From assembly GCF_030269445.1 (NCBI RefSeq), contig NZ_BSTJ01000004.1, forward strand, positions 434,001-498,000: a DNA stretch of 64,000 nucleotides. Direction: 5' to 3'. The first letter of the stretch is position 1. Each line of letters opens with the position of its first letter. This DNA comes from Actinoallomurus iriomotensis. Lineage in GTDB: Bacteria > Actinomycetota > Actinomycetes > Streptosporangiales > Streptosporangiaceae. The notes under the pieces are model-generated. The model was given only the letters and a program-made list of their open reading frames with translations. It was not told the DNA's origin and ran no database searches. Made by a program: the position numbers and the translations under genes. Below, piece by piece: positions 25,493 to 33,537 of the stretch.

Positions 25493-27955
25493 GTGGACCG
25501 ACCATGGTCAAGACTACTGCGCGCGACCTGCGCGCTGGCGGTCGGCGCCGGGCTCGCGCTCAGCGCCGGCACCGCCGGAGCCAAACCCCTGCCCCACGCG
25601 ACCAATCCCCTGCCCAAGGCCGCCACGGCCGACTTCCAGCAGGTCACCCTCGCCAGGGGACCTGACGCGATGGGCGAGCCGATGGCGATGGCGATCCTGC
25701 CGGACGGCAGCGTCCTGCACGACTCGCGCGACGGCACCGTCTACTACAGCCAGGACGGCGTGACGAGCGTCGTCGCCCACCTCGACGTCTACACGCACGA
25801 CGAGGACGGTCTGCAGGGCATCGCCGTCGACCCGCAGTTCGCCCAGAACCACTGGGTGTACATGTACTACGCCCCGAAGCTGGACACACCGACGACCGAC
25901 GCGCCGGAGGAGGGCACGGCGGCCGACTTCCAGCCGTACTACGGCTACAACCAGCTCTCCCGGTTCAAGTTCACGGACGGCAAGCTCGACCTGAGCAGCG
26001 AGCAGAAGATCCTCAAGGTCGGCCCGACCAACCGCGGCATGTGCTGCCACGTCGCGGGCAACATCGACTTCGACGGGGCGGGCAACCTCTACCTGACCGC
26101 CGGAGACGACTCGAACCCGTTCGAGTCCGACGGGTACGCCCCGATCGACCGGCGGTCCACCCGGAACCCCGCCTTCGACGCGGAACGGTCCGCGGCCAAC
26201 ACCAACGACCTGCGCGGCAAGCTGCTGCGGATCCACGTGAACAAGAACGGGTCGTACTCGATCCCGCGCGGCAACCTGTTCCCGAAGGGCACCGCCAAGA
26301 CCCGCCCCGAGATCTACGCGATGGGTTTCCGCAACCCGTTCCGGTTCACCGTGGACCGCAGGACCGGCGTGGTGTACCTGGCGGACTACGGCCCGGACGC
26401 GCAGAACGCGGACCCGAACCGCGGGCCGGAGAACACCGTCGAGTTCGACCGGATCGCGGGGCCCGGCAACTTCGGGTGGCCGCTGTGCATCGGCGAGAAC
26501 ACGCCGTACCGGCAGTACGACTTCGCCACCGGCACCGCCGGGCCGCCGTTCGACTGCGCGCACCCGAAGAACGACTCGCCCAACAACACCGGGCTGCAGA
26601 ACCTGCCGCCGGCGCAGCCCGCCTGGATCGCGAACCACTACGCGGGCAACCCGGCGTACCCGCAGCTGGGCGGTGAGGGCGCGCCGATGGGCGGCCCCGT
26701 CTACCACTTCGACAAGAAGCTGGACTCCCCCGCGAAGTTCCCCGCCTCCTACGACGGGAAGTTCTTCCCGTACGAGTTCGGCGCGCACTGGATCAAGCCG
26801 ATCACGATGGACGGCAAGGGCGCGATCCAGTCCATCGAGACGCTCACCGACGGCCAGGACTGGTCGCAGCTGAAGGAGCCGATCGACGCCGACTTCGGCC
26901 CGGACGGTTCGCTGTACGTCCTGGACTACGGCAGCAACTGGTTCGGCGGGTCGCTCGACGCGGCTCTGTACAAGCTGGAGTACGCACCGGGTGACAAGTC
27001 CCCCACGGCGAACATCACCGTGGACAAGACCTCCGGGCAGAGCCCGCTGACGGTCCAGTTCGACGGCACCGGCTCGACCGACCCGGAGAACGACGCGCTG
27101 ACCTACGCGTGGGACTTCGACGGCAACGGAACCACCGACTCCACCGAGGCCAAGCCGTCCCACACGTACTCCGGCAACGGGCAGTACCACGCGAAGCTCA
27201 CGGTCACCGACCCGAGCGGCCGTTCGGGCACCGCGGCGGTACTCGTGACCGCCGGGAACACCGCCCCGACGATCACCTTCACCGAACCACCGAACGGGCT
27301 GACGTTCGGCGACGGCCAGCAGCAGGCGTGGAAGGTCCAGGTCGACGACCCGGACGGCACCGTCGACTGCTCCAAGGTCCAGGTCGAGTACTCGCTCGGC
27401 CACGACCAGCACGCGCACAACCTGTCCCAGGCGACCGGCTGCAGCGGCACGTTCACGCTGACGACCGCCGGGCACACCGACGCCGACAACTTCTACGGCA
27501 TCTTCAGCGCGAGCTACACCGACACGTCCCCGGCCTCCGGGGTGCCGGACCTCACGTCGAAGACGCAGATCGTCCTGCAGCCCAAGGACAAGCAGGGAGA
27601 GTTCTTCCAGTCCGACTCCGGCGTCCAGGTCACCGCGGTGAGCGGCGCCCAGGGCAGCGCCGTCACCTCGATCAACGATGGTGACTGGACGGAGTACGAC
27701 CCCTATGACCTGCAGGGCGTGAGCTCCATCGGCTTCCGGGTCGCCGCGAGCGGGTCCGGCGGCACCATCGAGGTCCACGCCGACTCGCCCACCGGAACCC
27801 TCCTCGGCTCGGCGAAGGTGACCGACACCTCCGGCGCTTTCACCACCGTGAGCGCGCCGGTGACCGATCCAGGTGGCACGCACAAGCTGTTCCTGGTGTT
27901 CAAGGGCGGCGACGGTGACCTGTTCACCCTCGACGCCTTCACCATGAACGGCTAG
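25493..27955 (+). CDS. Secreted PQQ-type sugar dehydrogenase with PKD and CBM6-like modules
   Basis: About 820 aa with a GTG start eight bases after GGAG. Signal peptide ~1-31. Residues ~45-495 form a glucose/sorbosone-dehydrogenase propeller (GLQGIAVDPQFAQNHWVY, MCCHVAGNIDFDG, AMGFRNPFRF). A PKD domain (YAWDFDGNGT) occupies ~500-585, a linker region ~590-690, and a CBM6-like carbohydrate-binding module ~705-820 (INDGDWTEYDPYDL). It probably oxidises a polymer-associated sugar outside the cell. It is paired with the separate ThuA gene, whereas the minus-strand operon fuses both. A strong hairpin follows the stop. Confidence 0.88.
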   Translation: MDRPWSRLLRATCALAVGAGLALSAGTAGAKPLPHATNPLPKAATADFQQVTLARGPDAMGEPMAMAILPDGSVLHDSRDGTVYYSQDGVTSVVAHLDVYTHDEDGLQGIAVDPQFAQNHWVYMYYAPKLDTPTTDAPEEGTAADFQPYYGYNQLSRFKFTDGKLDLSSEQKILKVGPTNRGMCCHVAGNIDFDGAGNLYLTAGDDSNPFESDGYAPIDRRSTRNPAFDAERSAANTNDLRGKLLRIHVNKNGSYSIPRGNLFPKGTAKTRPEIYAMGFRNPFRFTVDRRTGVVYLADYGPDAQNADPNRGPENTVEFDRIAGPGNFGWPLCIGENTPYRQYDFATGTAGPPFDCAHPKNDSPNNTGLQNLPPAQPAWIANHYAGNPAYPQLGGEGAPMGGPVYHFDKKLDSPAKFPASYDGKFFPYEFGAHWIKPITMDGKGAIQSIETLTDGQDWSQLKEPIDADFGPDGSLYVLDYGSNWFGGSLDAALYKLEYAPGDKSPTANITVDKTSGQSPLTVQFDGTGSTDPENDALTYAWDFDGNGTTDSTEAKPSHTYSGNGQYHAKLTVTDPSGRSGTAAVLVTAGNTAPTITFTEPPNGLTFGDGQQQAWKVQVDDPDGTVDCSKVQVEYSLGHDQHAHNLSQATGCSGTFTLTTAGHTDADNFYGIFSASYTDTSPASGVPDLTSKTQIVLQPKDKQGEFFQSDSGVQVTAVSGAQGSAVTSINDGDWTEYDPYDLQGVSSIGFRVAASGSGGTIEVHADSPTGTLLGSAKVTDTSGAFTTVSAPVTDPGGTHKLFLVFKGGDGDLFTLDAFTMNG

Positions 27956-27964
27956 CCGTTCACC

Positions 27965-27997
27965 GGCGGCCGGCCGGGCGACCCCCGGCCGGCCGCC
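27965..27997 (+). terminator. Strong GC hairpin after the sugar dehydrogenase gene
   Basis: Perfect 14-bp stem GGCGGCCGGCCGGG with a 5-base loop, ten bases after the stop. No T-run follows, as is common in actinomycete terminators. It separates the sugar-uptake genes from the ebo-like set, so the latter may be read at a lower level or from its own start. Confidence 0.7.
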
Positions 27998-28021
27998 TCC
28001 GTTCCTGCGGAAGGGGAACAC

Positions 28022-29188
28022 ATGACCACGGGAGTATGGCTGGTCGGGGCGCGTGGGTCCGTCGCGACCACCGCGGTGGTGGGGGCGGCGGCGGTCGCCG
28101 CCGGGCTCACCCCGCCGACCGGTTGTGTCACCGAGTCGCCGGACTTCGCCGGCACACCGCTGCCCGACCTCGGTGACCTCGTCTTCGGCGGCCACGACGT
28201 CGCCGGCGCCGACCTGACCAAGCGCGCCGAGCAGCTCGTACGGTCCGGGGTGGTTCCCGCGGGGCTGCCCGAACTGGTCGCGGACGGCCTGGCCGCGGCC
28301 GACGCGGAGATCCGGCCGGGCGTCCGCGTCCCGGTGGACGCGCGCGACCAGGCCACGGCGGCGGCCGCCCTGGCCTCGGACATCGCCGCGTTCCGCGAAC
28401 GCCGTGGTCTCGACCGCGTCGTGGTCATCAACGTGGCGTCCACCGAGCCACCGGCCGACGAGCACCCGGCGCACGGATCCCTGGACGCCCTGTCCGCCGC
28501 CCTCGCGTCCGGGAACGACGTGCTTCCGGCGAGTTCCCTGTACGCGTACGCGGCGCTGACCGCCGGCTGCCCGTACGTGGACTTCACCCCCTCGACGGGG
28601 GCCCGCCTGCCCGCCCTGGACGAGCTCGCCCGCCGGCGCGGCGTGCCGTACGCCGGCCGGGACGGCAAGACCGGCGAGACGCTGCTGAAGTCGGTGCTGG
28701 CCCCGATGTTCGCCCAGCGGGCCCTGCGCGTACGGGCGTGGTCGGGCACGAACCTGCTGGGCGGCGGCGACGGCGCCACCCTGGCCGACCCGGCCGCGGC
28801 GGCCGCCAAGAACGCCTCCAAGAGCCTCGTCGTCGGGGAGACCCTCGGCTATCCGGTCGACGGCCAGGTGCACATCGACTACGTCTCCGATCTCGGCGAC
28901 TGGAAGACCGCGTGGGACCACGTCGTCTTCGACGGTTTCCTCGGCGCGCGCATGAGCCTGCAGTTCACCTGGCAGGGCTGCGACTCGGCGCTGGCCGCAC
29001 CGCTGATCCTGGACCTCGCCCGGCTGATGGATCTGGCCCACGCGTCGGGGCGGGCGGGACCGGTGAACGAGCTCGCCTTCTTCTTCAAGGACCCGGTCGG
29101 CGCCGACGGCACGACCGGAGGACCGGGCGTGGACCACGCGCTCGCCACGCAGTACGCGACGCTCCGCTCCTGGGCGGCGTCCCGATGA
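28022..29188 (+). CDS. Inositol-3-phosphate synthase-like protein, first gene of the ebo-like set
   Basis: About 388 aa. The N-terminal NAD-binding loop is VWLVGARGSVATT. The myo-inositol-phosphate synthase landmarks are diverged but visible: NVASTEPP, GCPYVDFTPS, GRDGKTGETLLKSVL and SGTNLLGGGDG. True MIPS converts glucose-6-phosphate to inositol-3-phosphate; this sequence may use another substrate. In the classical ebo cluster EboD is a 3-dehydroquinate-synthase-like cyclase, so a MIPS-like cyclase could replace it here (inference). It overlaps the prenyltransferase-like gene by ATGA. GGAAGGGG lies before the ATG. Confidence 0.83.
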   Translation: MTTGVWLVGARGSVATTAVVGAAAVAAGLTPPTGCVTESPDFAGTPLPDLGDLVFGGHDVAGADLTKRAEQLVRSGVVPAGLPELVADGLAAADAEIRPGVRVPVDARDQATAAAALASDIAAFRERRGLDRVVVINVASTEPPADEHPAHGSLDALSAALASGNDVLPASSLYAYAALTAGCPYVDFTPSTGARLPALDELARRRGVPYAGRDGKTGETLLKSVLAPMFAQRALRVRAWSGTNLLGGGDGATLADPAAAAAKNASKSLVVGETLGYPVDGQVHIDYVSDLGDWKTAWDHVVFDGFLGARMSLQFTWQGCDSALAAPLILDLARLMDLAHASGRAGPVNELAFFFKDPVGADGTTGGPGVDHALATQYATLRSWAASR

Positions 29189-30093
29189 CCGACGCCGGCG
29201 GGCCGCTGCCCTCGCCGCGCGCGGTCGCGGAGCTCGTTCGCGCGCCCGCGGCCCTGACCGTTCCCGGCGACACGCTGGCCGGCGCGGCGGCCGCCGGCTG
29301 GCCGTTCGGCGCGGCGACTCCCGTGCTGGCGCTCTCCTCGACCCTCCTGTACTGGGCCGGGATGGCCCTCAACGACTACGCCGACCGCGACCTCGACGCG
29401 GTCGAACGGCCGGAGCGGCCGATCCCGTCCGGGCGGGTCCGGCCGGGCTTCGCCCTGGGCCTGTCGGCGGGGCTCACCGCCGCCGCGATCGGCGCCGCCG
29501 GGCTCGCCGGCGGCCGGCGGGCGCTCGGCGTCGCCGTACCCCTCGCGGCGACCGTGTGGGCGTACGACCTGGCGCTCAAGGCGACACCGGCCGGTCCGGC
29601 CGCGATGGCCGCGGCCCGTGCCCTCGACGTGCTGCTCGGCGCGGGCACCGGGCGGCTGCGCGACGCGCTGCCGCCCGCCGCGCTGGTCGGGACGCACACC
29701 CTGGCGGTGACCGCGCTCAGCCGGCGCGAGGTCACCGGCGGCGGCCCCGTGCTGCCCGCCACGACGCTCGCCGCGACCGGAGCCGTCGCGCTGTCGGCCG
29801 CGGCCTGGCCGGTACCCCGGCGGGGGCAGGGCCGGGCGGCGCGTCTGCTGCGGCAGGCCGCGGGCGCCGGCCTGCTGGGTTCGTACCTGTCCACGGCGGG
29901 GCGTGCGCAGCTGGCCGCCGTCGCGGATCCCGGTGCCGACCGTATCCGCCGGGCGGTCGGCGCCGGGATCCTCGGGCTGATCCCCCTGCAGGCGTCGCTG
30001 GCGGCCCGGAGGGGCGCGTTGCCGGCGGCCGCGGCGGTGGCGGCGGGCTTCCCGCTCGCGCGCCGGCTCTCGAGAAAGGTGTCCCCGACGTGA
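29185..30093 (+). CDS. eboC: UbiA-like membrane protein (EboC type)
   Basis: About 302 aa with many hydrophobic segments. The first UbiA aspartate motif is present as NDYADRDLDAVERPERPIPSG, but no second DxxxD motif is visible; at the expected place there is ALSRREVTGG. This matches the UbiA-like EboC proteins, whose prenyl-transfer activity is unproven. NCBI names a similar Streptomyces group the SCO3242 family (from memory). The start overlaps the synthase stop, and the stop overlaps the next start as GTGA. It would be the only integral membrane member of the set. Confidence 0.78.
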   Translation: MTDAGGPLPSPRAVAELVRAPAALTVPGDTLAGAAAAGWPFGAATPVLALSSTLLYWAGMALNDYADRDLDAVERPERPIPSGRVRPGFALGLSAGLTAAAIGAAGLAGGRRALGVAVPLAATVWAYDLALKATPAGPAAMAAARALDVLLGAGTGRLRDALPPAALVGTHTLAVTALSRREVTGGGPVLPATTLAATGAVALSAAAWPVPRRGQGRAARLLRQAAGAGLLGSYLSTAGRAQLAAVADPGADRIRRAVGAGILGLIPLQASLAARRGALPAAAAVAAGFPLARRLSRKVSPT

Positions 30094-30938
30094 CGCTGAG
30101 GTACGGCTACGGCACCAACGGATTCGCCAACCACCGGCTCGACGACGCACTGGAGATCATCTCCGGCCTCGGTTACCGAGGCGTCGCCCTCACGCTCGAC
30201 CACAACCACCTCGACCCGTACGCGGACGACGTGTCCCGGCAGGTGGCGGCGCTGGCGGGCCGGCTGGAACGGCTCGGCCTCGGCGTCGTCATCGAGACCG
30301 GCGCACGGTACCTGATGGATCCCTGGCACAAGCACGCGCCGACGCTGGTGAGCGACGACGGCCGGGAAAAGCGGATCGACCTGCTCGTACGGGCGGTGCG
30401 GATCGCGGCCGACCTCGGCGCCGAGGCCGTGTCGTTCTGGAGCGGCATCAAGCCGGCCGGCGTGCCGGACGCGGTCGCCGCCGACCGCCTCCTGGCCGGC
30501 TGCGCGAAGGTCGCCGCCGCGGCCGACGAGGCGGGCGTGCCGCTCGGCTTCGAACCGGAGCCCGGCATGTTCGTCGAGGACCTCGACGGCTACGACCGGC
30601 TGTTCGAACGGCTCGGCCGGCCGCCGTGCTTCGGCCTCACCCTGGACATCGGCCACTGCCGCTGCCTGGAGCGCCAGTCCGTGCCCGACTGCGTGCGCCG
30701 CGCCGGGTCCCGGCTGGTCAACGTGCAGATCGACGACATGCGCCGGGGCGTGCACGAGCATCTGGAGTTCGGCGAGGGAGAGATCGACTTCCCGCCGGTG
30801 CTGGCCGCGCTCGGTGAGATCGGCTACGCGGGCCTGGTCGCGGTGGAGCTCCCCCGGCACAGCCACGCCGCCCCGGACGTCTGCCGGAGATCCCTGGACT
30901 TCCTTCGCGCGGCCGAGCCGGTCGAGGGGGCGGCGTGA
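30090..30938 (+). CDS. TIM-barrel sugar phosphate isomerase/epimerase-like protein
   Basis: About 282 aa, AP-endonuclease-2 fold. RYGYGTNGFANHRLDDAL opens the barrel, and metal ligands are likely in GFEPEPGM, LTLDIGHCRCLE, NVQIDDMRRGVHEH and AVELPRHSH. GTG start with GAAAGG nine bases upstream, overlapping the previous stop (GTGA). Cytoplasmic, with no signal. The substrate may be a keto-sugar or cyclitol derived from the adjacent synthase. It is one of two such barrels in the set, in addition to EboE. Confidence 0.82.
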   Translation: MTLRYGYGTNGFANHRLDDALEIISGLGYRGVALTLDHNHLDPYADDVSRQVAALAGRLERLGLGVVIETGARYLMDPWHKHAPTLVSDDGREKRIDLLVRAVRIAADLGAEAVSFWSGIKPAGVPDAVAADRLLAGCAKVAAAADEAGVPLGFEPEPGMFVEDLDGYDRLFERLGRPPCFGLTLDIGHCRCLERQSVPDCVRRAGSRLVNVQIDDMRRGVHEHLEFGEGEIDFPPVLAALGEIGYAGLVAVELPRHSHAAPDVCRRSLDFLRAAEPVEGAA

Positions 30939-31549
30939 GCGACCTGCGGCGAATCCTGGACGCGCACCTGACCGAGAGCGGCGCGCAGTGGCTGGACGCC
31001 GCCGCCGAGCGGATCGCCGCGGACGCCGGCGCGATCCGGCCGTTGTTCCCCGCCGTCGGGCGGCACTGCGGGCGTGCCCCGCTCGACCCGGCGGCGGACG
31101 GGCACGGCTGGACGGTCGATGACGCCGGGCGTGCGCTGCTGCTGACGTGCCTGCCGCTCACCGGCCCGGCACTGGCCAGGGAGGTCGGCGACCTGTACCG
31201 GTACGGGGACGCGGCGGAGAAACGCGGTGTCCTGCGCGGACTGCACCTTCTCGGGCTGGGCGACGAGGCGCTGCCGCTCGTCCACGACGCGCTCCGTACC
31301 AACGACACCCGGTTGATCGCGGCCGCCCTCGGCCCGTACGGCGCGGCGCGTCTCGACCCCCACGCGTACCGGCACGGGGTGCTGAAGTGCGTCTTCACCG
31401 GTGTGCCGCTGGCCGCGGTGGCCGGGTTGCGCGAGCGTCGCGACGCCGAGCTCGCCCGCATGTTCACCGCCTTCGCGCGCGAGCGGGTCGCGGCCGGGCG
31501 CACCGTACCGGCCGACGTCTGGCTCGTCACCGACCCAGAGGAGGACTGA
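30935..31549 (+). CDS. eboA: EboA-domain protein
   Basis: About 204 aa, soluble and mostly helical. It shows the EboA landmarks: GRHCGRAPLDP, LYRYGDAAEKRGVLRGLHLL, ALRTND, YRHGVLKCVFTGVPLAAVAG and the tail FARERVAAGR. EboA has no known chemistry. It is the defining member of the ebo cluster, required in cyanobacteria for moving scytonemin precursors out of the cytoplasm. The GTG overlaps the preceding stop by four bases, and AGAGGAGG for the next gene lies inside its 3' end. Shorter than many cyanobacterial homologues. Confidence 0.83.
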   Translation: MSDLRRILDAHLTESGAQWLDAAAERIAADAGAIRPLFPAVGRHCGRAPLDPAADGHGWTVDDAGRALLLTCLPLTGPALAREVGDLYRYGDAAEKRGVLRGLHLLGLGDEALPLVHDALRTNDTRLIAAALGPYGAARLDPHAYRHGVLKCVFTGVPLAAVAGLRERRDAELARMFTAFARERVAAGRTVPADVWLVTDPEED

Positions 31550-31550
31550 G

Positions 31551-32408
31551 ATGCGCATCTTCGACCCGCACATCCACATGACCTCACGGACCACCGACGA
31601 CTACGAGGCGATGTACGCGGCGGGCGTCCGCGCCCTGGTCGAGCCGGCGTTCTGGCTGGGTCAGCCGCGAACGTCGGTCGGCAGCTTCACCGACTACTTC
31701 GACGGGCTCGTCGGCTGGGAGCCGTTCCGCGCCGGGCAGTTCGGCATCCGCCACCACTGCACGATCGCGCTCAATCCCAAGGAGGCCGGCGACCCGCGGT
31801 GCCGTGGCGTCCTCGACGTGCTGCCGCGTTACCTGGCGAAGGACGGCGTGGTCGCGGTCGGCGAGATCGGCTACGACGCGATGACGCCCGAGGAGGACTC
31901 GGCGTTCGCCGCGCAGCTACGGCTCGCCGTCGAACACGACCTGCCGGTCCTGGTTCACACGCCGCACCGCGACAAGGCCCTGGGCACACGACGCTCGCTC
32001 GAGATGGTGGCCGAGTCCGGCATCCCGCCCGGACGGGTGGTCATCGACCACCTGAACGAGGTGACGGTCGGGCTGGTGCACGACTCCGGCTGCTGGATGG
32101 GCTTCTCGATCTACCCGGACACGAAGATGGACGAGGAGCGCATGGTGCGACTCCTCGGCGAGTACGGCACCGACCGGATGCTGGTGAACTCCGCCGCCGA
32201 CTGGGGGCGCAGCGATCCGCTGAAGACGGCCAGGACCGGCGCGGCGATGCTCGCCGCGGGCTTCACCGAGGACGACGTCGACAAGGTGCTGTGGCGCAAC
32301 CCCGTCGCCTTCTACGGGCAGAGCGGTCGGCTCGACCTCGGCGGGATCGACATCGCCGAACCCACCGCGACGTACGCCGGCAACTCGGTGCTGCGCGGGG
32401 AGCGCTGA
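31551..32408 (+). CDS. eboB: TatD-like metal-dependent hydrolase (EboB type)
   Basis: About 285 aa amidohydrolase barrel. The metal site is visible as FDPHIHM at the start, GEIGYD (Glu), LVHTPHRD (His) and VIDHLNE (His); the usual C-terminal Asp may be NSAADWG. TatD proteins are DNases or phosphatases, while EboB's substrate is unknown. The start is the ATG after AGAGGAGGACTGAG; the frame is open 50 codons further upstream inside eboA. One base separates it from eboA and one from eboE. Confidence 0.85.
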   Translation: MRIFDPHIHMTSRTTDDYEAMYAAGVRALVEPAFWLGQPRTSVGSFTDYFDGLVGWEPFRAGQFGIRHHCTIALNPKEAGDPRCRGVLDVLPRYLAKDGVVAVGEIGYDAMTPEEDSAFAAQLRLAVEHDLPVLVHTPHRDKALGTRRSLEMVAESGIPPGRVVIDHLNEVTVGLVHDSGCWMGFSIYPDTKMDEERMVRLLGEYGTDRMLVNSAADWGRSDPLKTARTGAAMLAAGFTEDDVDKVLWRNPVAFYGQSGRLDLGGIDIAEPTATYAGNSVLRGER

Positions 32409-32409
32409 G

Positions 32410-33537
32410 ATGCGCTTCCGGCATCCCGACGGCACGCTCGTGCACCTCGCGTACTGCACGAACGTCCATCCCGCCGAGGACCTCGACGGCGTGCTCGCGC
32501 AGCTCACTCGCTACGCCGAGCCCGTACGCGAGCGGCTCGGCGCCGGCACGCTCGGCGTGGGACTGTGGCTGGCGGCCGACGTCGCGCGGGCGCTGGCCGA
32601 CGACGCGGCCCTCGCCCGCCTGCGCGGCGAACTCGCCGCACGCGGGCTCGAGGTGGTCACGCTCAACGGGTTCCCGTACCGCGCCTTCCACGCCCCCGTG
32701 GTGAAAAGGGCGGTGTACGTGCCGGACTGGACGGAGCGGGCGCGGCTGGACTACACGCTCGGCCTCGCCCGCATCCTCCAGCGGCTCCTGCCGGACGACG
32801 CGGCGCGGGGCAGCATCTCGACGCTGCCGCTCGGCTGGCGGACCCCGTGGCCCGCCGAGCGCGACGCCGCCGCCCGGCGGCAGCTCGACCTGCTGGCGCG
32901 GGAGCTGGCGCGGCTGGACCGGCCGGTGCGCGTCGCGATCGAGCCCGAGCCCGGCTGTGTCATCGAGACGACGAGCCGGTTGCGGCGCACGCTCGCCCAG
33001 GTCGACCCCGAGTGGATCGGGAGCTGCCTGGACCTGTGCCATCTCGCGGTCGGGTTCGAGGACCCGGCCGCCGCCGTGGCCGCGGCGAAGCCCGTGGTCA
33101 AGGCGCAGGTGTCCGCCGCGCTCCAGGCCGACGAGCCGGCGGATCCGGAAACCCGCCGGGCACTCGGGGCCTTCGCCGAGCCGCGTTTCCTGCACCAGAC
33201 CCGCGCCGCCGACGGCCGCGCCTGGGACGACCTCGGTGAGGCGCTGTCCGCCGGCGGGCCGGGCCCGTGGCGGGTGCACTTCCACATCCCGCTGCACGCC
33301 AAGCCCGAGCCGCCCCTCGCGACCGCGCACGACACGCTGACCGACACGCTCGGCGTCCTGCTCGGCGGCCCGGAAGCACTTGTCGACCACCTGGAGGTCG
33401 AGACGTACACGTGGGACGTCCTGCCCGCCGAGCACCGGCCCGGCGGTGCGCGCTCGCTCGTCGACGGCATCGCCGACGAGCTCGCCTGGACCCGTGACCG
33501 GCTGCTCGCCCTCGGACTCCGCGAGGTGATCACATGA
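32410..33537 (+). CDS. eboE: Metabolite traffic protein EboE (TIM barrel)
   Basis: About 375 aa. Characteristic EboE stretches are visible: AYCTNVHPAEDL, TLNGFPYRAFH, AIEPEPGC, CLDLCHLAVGFED, HFHIPLHAK and the closing VETYTWDVLP. The fold is xylose-isomerase-like with probable metal ligands E, D, H and E in those motifs. The name comes from the requirement of ebo genes for export of indole-alkaloid precursors in cyanobacteria. The stop overlaps the next ATG (ATGA). Confidence 0.87.
   Translation: MRFRHPDGTLVHLAYCTNVHPAEDLDGVLAQLTRYAEPVRERLGAGTLGVGLWLAADVARALADDAALARLRGELAARGLEVVTLNGFPYRAFHAPVVKRAVYVPDWTERARLDYTLGLARILQRLLPDDAARGSISTLPLGWRTPWPAERDAAARRQLDLLARELARLDRPVRVAIEPEPGCVIETTSRLRRTLAQVDPEWIGSCLDLCHLAVGFEDPAAAVAAAKPVVKAQVSAALQADEPADPETRRALGAFAEPRFLHQTRAADGRAWDDLGEALSAGGPGPWRVHFHIPLHAKPEPPLATAHDTLTDTLGVLLGGPEALVDHLEVETYTWDVLPAEHRPGGARSLVDGIADELAWTRDRLLALGLREVIT

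Noticed and set aside
25514-29137. 1207-codon minus-strand open frame opposite the dehydrogenase and MIPS-like genes
   Set aside because: Low-complexity translation with no motif. The plus-strand genes have intact catalytic motifs and ribosome sites.
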